NCBI GenBank assembly: GCA_030017825.1
Contig: JASEGW010000083.1
Coordinates: 1-6,772, forward strand
Direction: 5' to 3'
DNA length: 6,772 nucleotides
Source of the DNA: a bacterium
GTDB lineage: Bacteria; UBA9089; JAHJRX01
Within the stretch, counting starts at the first letter, position 1. Each line of letters starts with the position of its first letter. Below are positions 1 to 6,500 of the stretch, piece by piece. A program made the position numbers and the translations under genes. Below the pieces are notes generated by a model. It made no database searches, was not told the DNA's origin, and worked only from the letters and a program-made list of their open reading frames with translations.

Positions 1-39
1 TATCACTAAAAAAACTATTTTTTTAAGTATATTTTCCAA
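1..39 (-). CDS. Start of a further gene running off the left edge (partial)
   Basis: A perfect GGAGG (47-51) is followed after 7 nt by TTG at 37-39, and the frame is open to the window edge for 13 codons, beginning MENILKKIVFLVI. The quality and spacing of the ribosome site make this a likely start. The Lys pair followed by hydrophobic residues could begin a signal or membrane segment, or simply a core beta-strand. Too little is present to name it. An ATG at 52-54 in another frame terminates after three codons. Confidence 0.45.
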   Translation of the reverse strand, partial: MENILKKIVFLVI

Positions 40-46
40 ATTTAAA

Positions 47-51
47 CCTCC
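47..51 (-). promoter_or_regulatory. Ribosome binding site for the left-edge gene
   Basis: The exact GGAGG stands 7 nt upstream of TTG at 37-39. It is the main evidence that a gene begins here with a non-ATG start. Confidence 0.5.
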
Positions 52-77
52 ATTTGTTCAAATTCTAAAATAGCTAT

Positions 78-215
78 CTAAAGTTTACCCGCTCCTATAT
101 GTCCACCTTGATGATATGAAGAGCAACATCCTCCTTGAACTTTCTCTACTTCTTTCAGCAGCTTCTTTAAAAAAATCAGGGCAGTATTTTTATCTTGAAA
201 AAAAATACCCTCCAT
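78..215 (-). CDS. Small paralogue of the 65-aa protein (45 aa)
   Basis: This short ORF starts at ATG 215 and ends at TAG 78-80. Its residues 11-45 align without gaps to residues 30-64 of the 65-aa protein: AL-F-K-L-K pattern, EK, Y, then GGHIG and a final KL. It lacks about 20 N-terminal residues of that protein and instead has a CC pair at 30-31 just before the SYHQGGHIGAGKL tail. No Shine-Dalgarno sequence precedes the ATG; a GGAGGG overlaps codons 1-3 but no ATG, GTG or TTG follows at a useful distance. An in-frame TAA at 228-230 closes the frame upstream. It could therefore be a short functional gene or a 5'-decayed copy. The function is unknown. Confidence 0.55.
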   Translation of the reverse strand: MEGIFFQDKNTALIFLKKLLKEVEKVQGGCCSSYHQGGHIGAGKL

Positions 216-363
216 ATAAATAGAATATTATTTAAAAACTATGACAAATAATATATCTACCACAGAAGGGCAATGCTTTGTAACAAAGATGTTTTTAAAC
301 TTATTATAAATTTATTAATAATATAACACCCAATTTAAGAGAAACAAGAAAGAAAAATCTTTT
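216..363. other. Intergenic gap between the two small paralogues
   Basis: These 148 bp are very AT-rich. I see no start codon with a ribosome site, no convincing promoter and only a 5-bp hairpin (276-288). The gap may hold decayed sequence from the duplication that produced the 45-aa ORF, but no clear remnant can be aligned. Confidence 0.3.
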
Positions 364-561
364 CTATTCAAGTTTCGCTGTCCCTATATGGCCGCCTCTT
401 TGATAAATAGAACGAGTACTTGATCTTATTTTTTCTATCTTCTTCTTTAAGTTCTTACAAAAATTCAAAGCTTCCTCTTTATCTTTATCTTCAACTAAGA
501 TCAACAAATTATCAACTTCCACTTGTTCTAAATTTATACTTATACTTCTTTGCTCTATCAA
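364..561 (-). CDS. Small protein of unknown function with GGHIGxxKL tail (65 aa)
   Basis: I do not recognise a family. The frame opens at TTG (561), which overlaps the nfu stop in a shared TTGA, and ends at TAG. There is no ATG in the frame; a GTG at residue 14 is an alternative start. GGGAG lies too close to the TTG, while AGAGG at about 9 nt is usable, so translational coupling to nfu is likely. The first 24 residues look like beta-strand (VEVDNLLILVED), residues 25-46 are a charged, probably helical stretch rich in Lys and Glu, and the tail is IYQRGGHIGTAKLE. The single Cys is at 35. The same middle and tail recur in the 45-aa ORF at 78-215: ungapped, 17 of 35 residues are identical. That argues strongly that both are real proteins. 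No signal peptide or membrane span is seen. Confidence 0.72.
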   Translation of the reverse strand: MIEQRSISINLEQVEVDNLLILVEDKDKEEALNFCKNLKKKIEKIRSSTRSIYQRGGHIGTAKLE

Positions 562-779
562 ACTCCCACAACCTCTTTTACTTCAGGAACCTTTTCTTTT
601 AATATTCTTTCAATTCCAGCCTTAAGAGTCATCTGAGCGCCTGGACAACATCCACAAGCACCCTTTAATCTTACCTTTACTGTGCCATCTTCTTCTATGC
701 CTACCAACTCTACATCCCCTCCATCAGCTTGAAGATTAGGGCGAATAAAATTTAAAACCTCTTCTACTTTTTCAAACAT
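558..779 (-). CDS. NifU C-terminal-domain (Nfu-type) Fe-S carrier
   Basis: This is a stand-alone Nfu domain that carries and delivers [4Fe-4S] clusters to apo-proteins in the cytoplasm. The family signature is clear: FIRPNLQADGGDVELV near the start, then GACGCCPGAQMTL with the CxxC cluster ligands, and the usual AGIERILKEKVPEV tail. An extra cysteine lies inside the motif (CGCC). The N-terminal IscU-like and central [2Fe-2S] domains of full NifU are absent, as is common for short Nfu proteins. The ATG at 779 is preferred, giving 73 aa, because a perfect GGAGG lies exactly 5 nt upstream (785-789). An in-frame ATG at 791, directly after the CBS stop codon, would add four residues (MEDK) but would place that GGAGG inside the gene. 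The domain assignment is firm. A role in maturing the neighbouring Hdr proteins is plausible from context only. Confidence 0.93.
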   Translation of the reverse strand: MFEKVEEVLNFIRPNLQADGGDVELVGIEEDGTVKVRLKGACGCCPGAQMTLKAGIERILKEKVPEVKEVVGV

Positions 780-784
780 TTTAT

Positions 785-789
785 CCTCC
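785..789 (-). promoter_or_regulatory. Ribosome binding site deciding the nfu start
   Basis: The exact GGAGG stands 5 nt before the ATG at 779. It overlaps the first codons of the alternative start at 791, so the shorter product is favoured. Confidence 0.7.
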
Positions 790-791
790 AT

Positions 792-1205
792 TTAATAAAC
801 TTCCTCTGCTTCCTTGGCAGTTATCCAGATTAAATCATGCACTGATATTATGCCTACCACTTTTTCTGATTTTTTTACTACTAAATGCCTTACTTGTTCC
901 TCACACATTTTACTGTGGACTTCATAAATTGGAGTATGAGCATAAATCCATATTATAGGTATGCTTTTTATATCTTTCACCTTTATTTTTTTAGGATCAA
1001 GTCCTTCTGCTAAAACTTTCCATATTATATTTCTTTCACATAAAACGCCCTCTAAGTTTTCCTTATTGCCAACTATGAGAGAAGATATATTTCTTTTACT
1101 CATTAATTTTGTTGCTTCATAAGCTGTTTTTTCCCCATCTATATAAACGACATCTCTTGTCATTATAGTTTCAACTGGTTCTATTGAAGTTATATTTCTC
1201 ATCAT
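792..1205 (-). CDS. Tandem CBS-domain (Bateman) protein, second of pair
   Basis: This 137-aa protein is a paralogue of the CBS protein just upstream, again two CBS domains and nothing else: residues 11-64 (VETIMTRDVVYID ... GVLCERNI) and 75-128 (IKVKDIKSIPIIWIYAHTP ... GIISVHDLIW). The second domain keeps S-x-x-D (S121/D124). In the first domain the equivalent positions are C56 and N59, so the usual nucleotide-contacting Asp is lost. The MS-x-P segment opening the second domain is replaced by IKSIP. The gene overlaps its upstream neighbour by 4 bp. Two ATGs stand in tandem (1205 and 1202), with GAGGAG immediately before them; the second ATG is better spaced from that site, so the true start may be 1202. 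The overlap suggests translational coupling and a heteromer with the first CBS protein, which is inference. Confidence 0.92.
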   Translation of the reverse strand: MMRNITSIEPVETIMTRDVVYIDGEKTAYEATKLMSKRNISSLIVGNKENLEGVLCERNIIWKVLAEGLDPKKIKVKDIKSIPIIWIYAHTPIYEVHSKMCEEQVRHLVVKKSEKVVGIISVHDLIWITAKEAEEVY

Positions 1206-1594
1206 TCTCCTCTATTTTTTGCATAAAGGATATCTCTCACCGATATAATCCCTATCTTTTTTTCCTTATAAGTAACCACAAGGTGTCTAAGTCTTTTAAC
1301 TGCCATTACATAATATGCTTCAGTTATAGAAGCATTTGCATCTATAGTTATTAAAGGCTTGCTCATAACTTCCTTTATGGATACTTCGTTTTGATCAAGC
1401 TCTTCAGCTACAACTTTTCGAACAATATCCGGTTCAGTAACAATACCTGCTATAGTTTTTTTTCCAAAAGTAACGAATAAGCATCCAATTTTATTTTCTT
1501 TTAGTAATCTTGCAGCTTTTGCTACTTTTTCTTCACTATTTATGTTTATTAAATTGGTACTCATAACATCTTTAACAGATTTTTCAAAAGGCAT
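1202..1594 (-). CDS. Tandem CBS-domain (Bateman) protein, first of pair
   Basis: This 130-aa protein consists almost entirely of two CBS domains: residues 7-62 (KDVMSTNLININ ... GIVTEPDI) and 73-125 (KEVMSKPLITID ... GIISVRDIL). CBS pairs bind adenosyl ligands such as AMP, ATP, SAM or NAD(H) and act as energy or redox sensors. Both copies keep the ribose-contacting T/S-x-x-D signature (T53/D56 and S118/D121), so both sites look able to bind ligand. No effector domain is attached, so it probably acts on, or pairs with, another protein. The start ATG has a good GGGAG five bases upstream. It is the first gene of the left cluster, and its TGA overlaps the start of the next, related CBS gene. Fold assignment is strong; ligand and target cannot be read from the sequence. 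Confidence 0.93.
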   Translation of the reverse strand: MPFEKSVKDVMSTNLININSEEKVAKAARLLKENKIGCLFVTFGKKTIAGIVTEPDIVRKVVAEELDQNEVSIKEVMSKPLITIDANASITEAYYVMAVKRLRHLVVTYKEKKIGIISVRDILYAKNRGE

Positions 1595-1627
1595 TTTATC
1601 TCCCTATTAGCTTTTTTTAGATATTTT

Positions 1628-1656
1628 ATTTTAAATGATAAATTTATAATTGGTAA
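1628..1656 (-). promoter_or_regulatory. Possible sigma-70-type promoter for the CBS-nfu cluster
   Basis: TTACCA (1651-1656, 4 of 6 to TTGACA), 17 nt, then TAAAAT (1628-1633, 5 of 6 to TATAAT) would start transcription near 1621, about 27 nt before the first CBS start codon. The -35 box overlaps the left end of the MITE-like element. In DNA this AT-rich such matches are common, so support is weak. Confidence 0.3.
1645..1651. repeat. Left flanking direct repeat TATAATT (putative target duplication)
   Basis: It matches TATAATT at 1785-1791 exactly and abuts the left end of the inverted-repeat element. Chance occurrence of a 7-mer in such AT-rich DNA is possible, but its placement at both ends supports target-site duplication. 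Confidence 0.5.
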
Positions 1657-1784
1657 CTATTCAGCATAAACCTAAGTTTAAAAATTAGTATTTCTGAGCA
1701 TTAATTGAAATTAGAAAAATATTTAATTTTTAAACTTCGCACTAAGGAAATATGTTGTTACATTGAACATTGCTGAATAGTTAC
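1653..1784. mobile_element. MITE-like non-coding element with 14-bp terminal inverted repeats
   Basis: GTAACTATTCAGCA at 1653-1666 is the exact reverse complement of TGCTGAATAGTTAC at 1771-1784. The ends are flanked by direct TATAATT copies (1645-1651 and 1785-1791), with one extra base, G1652, between the left copy and the repeat. The 132-bp interior has no usable ORF, so it cannot encode a transposase. Removing the element and one direct repeat restores AATTTATAATTATAAATT, a perfect 18-bp palindrome, which is what an insertion into a palindromic target would leave. The GTAA terminus and about 8-bp target duplication resemble IS66-family ends, but that family link is inference. An alternative is a large foldback RNA structure with chance AT-rich repeats. 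Confidence 0.65.
1674..1737. repeat. Inner 14-bp perfect inverted repeat
   Basis: AAGTTTAAAAATTA (1674-1687) is the exact reverse complement of TAATTTTTAAACTT (1724-1737), nested inside the terminal repeats. A weaker stem, TTTCTGA with TTAGAAA (1691-1697 and 1711-1717, one G-T pair), lies further inside. The whole element could fold into one long interrupted hairpin as RNA or a cruciform as DNA. Confidence 0.65.
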
Positions 1785-1791
1785 TATAATT
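1785..1791. repeat. Right flanking direct repeat TATAATT (putative target duplication)
   Basis: It lies immediately after the right terminal inverted repeat and is identical to the copy at 1645-1651. Confidence 0.5.
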
Positions 1792-1804
1792 ATAAATTAT
1801 AAAC

Positions 1805-1847
1805 AAAAAAATTAAACTTCTATTTTTATTTCCTTAAAAACTTAGAA
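1805..1847 (-). terminator. Weak rho-independent terminator candidate after the Hdr fusion gene
   Basis: On the minus strand, 10 nt after the TAG of the fusion gene, TTCTA-AG-TTTTT can pair with AAAAATAGAA around an 8-nt loop. GTTTAATTTTTTT follows. The stem is almost all A-T with a 2-nt bulge, so it would be unstable. The T-tract and position right after the gene are the only support. Confidence 0.3.
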
Positions 1848-1854
1848 AACAATA

Positions 1855-3423
1855 CTATCTTATTGCCTCTACAACTAAACTTGTAATATCCTTAATATCT
1901 ATTTTACCTTCTTCCTTTTCTTGAGCGCAACTTAGATGAATTTGACATTTAGGACAAGCAGTAATTAAAGAATTTGCTTCTGTAGATTTAGCATCATTTA
2001 ATCGTTCTACCTGAAGCCTTTTAGAACAATTAAAGCAATTTGTCCATCCAGTGGAAGAGCAACATAAAGAATCTAACTTATTCTTATCCATCTCTACAAA
2101 TTTCAACCCTGGAATTAAACTAAAAATTTCTCTTGGTTCTTCAAATATATTTGAAAATCTTCCTAATCTACAAGGATCTTGATAAGTTATTTTCTTCTTA
2201 ATTGCTTCCATTCTGAAACCATTTGACTTTAGCTTTTCTGTTATTATCTGAGTGATGTGAACTGCTTCAAATGATAGCTCTCCAAATTCCTTAACATATT
2301 CATTGCTAAAAGCATAATAGCATTCAGGGCAAGAAAAAACAACTTTTTTAGCACCTGATTCTTTAATTAATTTTATATTGTGTTTTGCCAATTTTTCAAA
2401 TGTTAAATCATCACCTGAATATAAAGCATCATGTCCACAACATTTTTCATTATCTAAAACTATAGGCTCTATACCAAATTTATTTAGTATGCTCAGAGTA
2501 TCCTTTGCAATTTGGAGAGACTTAGAACCATTTTCTGAAAATACTACATCTAAATAAGGAAGACAGCCTGCAAAATATAGATATTCACTCTTTTTTGCTG
2601 TCTTTATTCCACTATCTATCCAAGAGATACGTTTTTGATTATTTGAATTTATTTGGACATGAATAAGCTTTTGCATTATTCCGTCATGAGATGGTTTGCC
2701 AATTTTATTCTCCTTGTTTGCTTTAACTCTCATTTCTTTTACAAAACCTACCAAGTTCACATCATGAGGACATCGTGAATTACAAAGACCACATGTCAAG
2801 CAACTCCAGAGCTCTAAATTGTTCATCACTTTTTCTTCCTGACCAACAAGAAGCCTTCTCATTTCTTTCCTGGGATTATATTCATTTCTCTTTCTGGAAA
2901 TAGGACATCCTCCTGTGCATTGGCTACACTGATAGCAATGATAAGCTCGACTCTCTTTTAGTATTTCATTAAAATCTTTCTGTTTTTTAGTTTTCATATC
3001 CTGGGTCTTAACAAGCGGATTTGGTCCTAAGTCTTTTATTCGCTGAGTAAAGCTTGTCATAGTATTTGCAAACTTAGGTCCTTCCGCAGCAGATATTTGT
3101 TCGAACTCATATCTTTCTTCGCCTATTCCAACCATATTCAATAACTTCTTAGCTTTCTTAGTCATTACATCAGCTTTATCATTACCAGATATATAATGAC
3201 AATCCCCAAAATGACATCCACAAAGAAGAATTCCATCTGCTCCAAGCAAAAAAGTATTAAGTAGAATAGAAGGGTTCATCCTTCCAGTGCACATTATTCT
3301 ATTTATCTTTACATTTGGAGGATACTGCAAGCGAGAAACTCCTGCTAAATCAGCCCCTGCATATGAGCACCAATTGCAAGCAAAAACAATAATATTTGGT
3401 TCCCATTGATTTTTTTTATCCAT
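1855..3423 (-). CDS. MvhD-HdrC-HdrB fusion protein
   Basis: This 522-aa protein joins three Hdr-complex subunits that are usually separate. Residues 8-135 match MvhD, the [2Fe-2S] subunit that passes electrons to HdrA: CNWC at 16-19, MCTGR at 44-48, and CGCHFGDCHY at 68-77. Residues 160-235 are HdrC-like, with two [4Fe-4S] motifs CxxCxxCxxxC at 163-173 and 208-218. Residues 281-500 are HdrB/HdrD-like with two cysteine-rich CCG modules: C287, CCG at 328-330, CPEC at 365-368; then C418, CC at 454-455, CPKC at 490-493. In methanogens such modules hold the non-cubane clusters that reduce the heterodisulfide. In the second module the usual CCG reads CCS (454-456), followed by STGWTNCFNC with two extra cysteines. 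In bacteria the disulfide substrate is generally unknown. The ATG at 3423 has AAGGA 8 nt upstream. The gene follows hdrA by 161 bp on the same strand, so co-transcription is likely. No signal peptide or membrane segment is seen. Confidence 0.95.
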   Translation of the reverse strand: MDKKNQWEPNIIVFACNWCSYAGADLAGVSRLQYPPNVKINRIMCTGRMNPSILLNTFLLGADGILLCGCHFGDCHYISGNDKADVMTKKAKKLLNMVGIGEERYEFEQISAAEGPKFANTMTSFTQRIKDLGPNPLVKTQDMKTKKQKDFNEILKESRAYHCYQCSQCTGGCPISRKRNEYNPRKEMRRLLVGQEEKVMNNLELWSCLTCGLCNSRCPHDVNLVGFVKEMRVKANKENKIGKPSHDGIMQKLIHVQINSNNQKRISWIDSGIKTAKKSEYLYFAGCLPYLDVVFSENGSKSLQIAKDTLSILNKFGIEPIVLDNEKCCGHDALYSGDDLTFEKLAKHNIKLIKESGAKKVVFSCPECYYAFSNEYVKEFGELSFEAVHITQIITEKLKSNGFRMEAIKKKITYQDPCRLGRFSNIFEEPREIFSLIPGLKFVEMDKNKLDSLCCSSTGWTNCFNCSKRLQVERLNDAKSTEANSLITACPKCQIHLSCAQEKEEGKIDIKDITSLVVEAIR

Positions 3424-3584
3424 TTATAATTCCTTTTCTTAAGTTATTTTCACATAAAAGTATATAGCTCTAAGTTCTAAACTACAAACAATAGTGCGTC
3501 TTTTATGTCTTAAGCTTATATTTAAATCGAACTCAGGTTAATTAATACTAAATTCTATACTTTGAATTATTTTTTTATCATATC
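3424..3584 (-). other. Intergenic gap between hdrA and the Hdr fusion gene
   Basis: No ORF, strong hairpin or terminator is seen in these 161 bp. A TATACT box (3459-3464) about 36 nt before the start codon could be a -10 element, but its 17-nt-spaced partner TTGTAG is poor. The gap is long for an operon, so the fusion gene may have a promoter of its own as well as read-through from hdrA. Confidence 0.3.
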
Positions 3585-6500
3585 TTAGGCCAGCGCTGCC
3601 TCGACCATGGCATTTATTTGAGAAGTCATAAAGTGTTTAGGGGTAATTGCTCCAGCCTGGCAAAATGAAGCACAAGCTCCACAGCCTTTACATAAAATTG
3701 GATTTATTTCGCTTACTTTAAAACCATCAGTATAATCTACCATGTTAATAGCTTTAAACTCACATCCATCAGCACATTTTTCACATCCACGACAAAGACT
3801 CTTGTCAAGTACCATGGATACAGCGCCTGAAGCTACTGCTTTTGGCTTGGAAAGTATGGTACTACAACGTGATACTGCTCCTGCTGCTTGCTGCATTGAT
3901 TCATCTACAGTTTTAGGAGCATGACTAAGTCCAGCAAAAAATACTCCATCAGTAGCAAAATCTATAGGTCGTAGCTTTATGTGGGCCTCTAAGAAAAAGC
4001 CATCTGGCGTCAAAGGAACCTTAAGTAATTTTCCTATTTCTTCATTCTCTTGGTTTGGAAGTATGGCCGCACTTAAAACTATCATATCTGGATTGATTAG
4101 CAGCTTTTTCCTTATTATAGAGTCAAATACTTCTACTTCCAAATTATTATTTTTTATATTTATCTCTGGTTTTTGTTCATCGCTATAGCGGATAAAAACA
4201 ACTCCTAATTCCCTGGCCATTCTATAGTAATTTTCTTTAAATCCATATGTTCTTATATCCTTGTATAAGATGTAGATATTTACATCCTTATTTTTTTTCT
4301 TTAAATCAATAGCATTCTTTAAAGCATGACTACAACAAACTCTGCTACAATACGGTCGTTCCTGGTCTCTTGAGCCAACACATTGTATCATTACTATGTT
4401 CTTGCTTTGGGTGATCGCTGATGGGTTATGCGCAAGCTTTTCTTCCAGTTCTAATTGAGTAACAATCCGTTCATCCTGTCCATAACAATACTCCTTAGGC
4501 TTATACTCACTGCCCCCATTGGCAATAATTACGGTACCATGTTCTATTCCTTTACTTTTGCCTTCTATATCTAAAATAGTCTTAAAATTGCCAATATATC
4601 CTTGAATATCTTTAATATTTGCTTTTGTATAAACTTCTATCTTTTCATTATTAGTTACTTGGTCTATCAATTCTTCTTTTAATAAAGAAATATCTAATCC
4701 TTCTATTGTCTTAATTATTTTATTTAAATTGCCGCCCAAGCACTCTTCTTTTTCAATCAAGTATACCTTATAACCCTGGTCAGCCATTTTTATAGCAGAG
4801 GTCATGCCAGTTAAGCCACCTCCAATAACCATTCCTACCGGATTAATATCAGTTGTTAATTCTTCTAATGGTTCTAGCGTCTTTGCTTTAGCAACTGACA
4901 TATGAATTAGTACTTTTGCTTTTTCTGTAGCTCTTTCTGGTTCTTTAGAATGTACCCAGCTACAGTGGTCTCTTATGTTCGCCATTTCAAATAAATACTT
5001 ATTTAAACCTGCTTCTTTACATGTCTCTTGAAATAGAGGCATATGTGTACGTGGAGTACAAGATGCTACTATTACTCTATTTATATTATGTTCTTTAATC
5101 TTTTTTACAATATTCTGCTGGGTATCCTGAGAGCATGTATAAAGATTTTCCTCAACGTAAACTACTCCTGGAATCTTATTTACATACTCCACAACTTGAG
5201 GAATATTTACTACAGATCCTATATTTATACCACAATGACATATAAATACTCCAAGACAAGGCTCCTCTCCGCTTACATCTTTTTCTGGAGGATACTCATG
5301 CTTACTTATCAAGCTTCCCCTGACACTTGAGATAATAGCAGAAGCATTAGAAGCTGCGGCAGAAGCCTGAACTACTGTTTCTGGTATATCTTTTGGTCCT
5401 TCAAATGCTCCGCAAACAAAAATTCCTTCTCGGTTAGTGTTAACAGGAGTACTAAGCCCTGTTTCACAAAAACCATATTTATCTAAATTAATACCTAATT
5501 TGTCTTGAAATTCACTATATCTCTCTGGTGGATTTAAGGCAATTGACAATACTACCATATCATATTCTTCTAACTTTACCTTTCCATCTTCATCTGTATA
5601 TTTGATAATTAAATTCTTTGTCTCCTCATCTTCGGTTATACTAAAAGGACGACTTCGAATATATTTAACTCCAAATTCATCTTTTGCTCGATTATAATAA
5701 CTTTCAAATCCTTTTCCATAAGCTCTTAAATCCATATAAAAAATATCTGTTTGTAAGTCATAAGAACAGTGATCTTTTGCTATTATGGCTTCCTTGGTAG
5801 CATACATACAGCATACAGAAGAACAGTACTTCTTTTTATCTTCTCTGCTTCCAATACACTGGATAAAAGCAATCTTTTTAGGATCCTTGCCATCAGAAAT
5901 TCTCTGAATATGCCCTTTAAAAGGACCTGATGCAGCCAATATTCTCTCAAATTCAATACTTGTTACTACATTCTGATATTGATAGCCATAATTATATTTA
6001 TCACTAGGATCATATTCTTTAAAACCTGAAGTCAAAATAACTGAACCTACATTAAGATCTAAAATTTCATCTTTTAGATCATGATTTACTGCTCCTGCTT
6101 CACAGGCTCTTTTACATTCCATACATTCACAACAGATACCACAGCTAAGACACCTATTTGCTTCTGTTATTGCTTGTTCTTCGGTAAAACCACTTACAAC
6201 TTCATTAAAAGATTTTATTCTCTCCTCTGGAGAAAGCATACTCTGCTTTTCCCTAGATATTTTCTTTGTACTTATGGAAATTTCTCTTCTTTCCAAACTT
6301 TCGTTATTTACAACCCTACCCTCTCTTAAATCTTCATTATTTAAATATCTATGAATGGTAATTGCTGCCTCATGGCCTTGAGCTACAGCTTCTATGGCCG
6401 AAGCAGGACCTAAAACTGCATCGCCTGCAGCAAAAATTCCTTCTTTGTTTGTAGCAAGAGTTAATTTATCTGTATCTATAGTTCCCCAAGCTGTTTTTTG

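Noticed and set aside
202..209. Frameshift in the eight-T run of the 45-aa ORF joining it to upstream sequence
   Set aside because: Neither alternative frame upstream gives a convincing match to the N-terminus of the 65-aa paralogue, and the ORF is continuous through the run.
276..288. CTTTG-TAA-CAAAG hairpin as a terminator between the small paralogues
   Set aside because: The 5-bp stem is too weak, and no T-tract follows on the minus strand, which is the transcribed direction.
420..602. 60-codon plus-strand open frame
   Set aside because: It is antisense to nfu and the 65-aa gene, both supported by homology or paralogy; its Leu/Phe/Tyr-rich product is a composition artefact.
1202..1594. 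CBS proteins as parts of IMP dehydrogenase or a transporter
   Set aside because: Both are only 130-137 aa, fully occupied by two CBS domains, with no catalytic or membrane segment before or after.
1595..1854. Riboswitch or T-box in the long leader of the CBS cluster
   Set aside because: No recognisable conserved core motif; the symmetry is better explained by terminal inverted repeats with flanking direct repeats.
3551..3568. AATTC/GAATT inverted repeat after hdrA as a terminator
   Set aside because: Only five A/T-rich pairs and no T-run after it on the minus strand; likely chance.
5043..5330. 95-codon plus-strand open frame, and similar plus-strand frames at 3742, 3979, 6081 and 6394
   Set aside because: They lie antisense to the well-supported hdrA frame, have low-complexity translations rich in Tyr, Phe and Ser, and lack ribosome sites or recognisable motifs.
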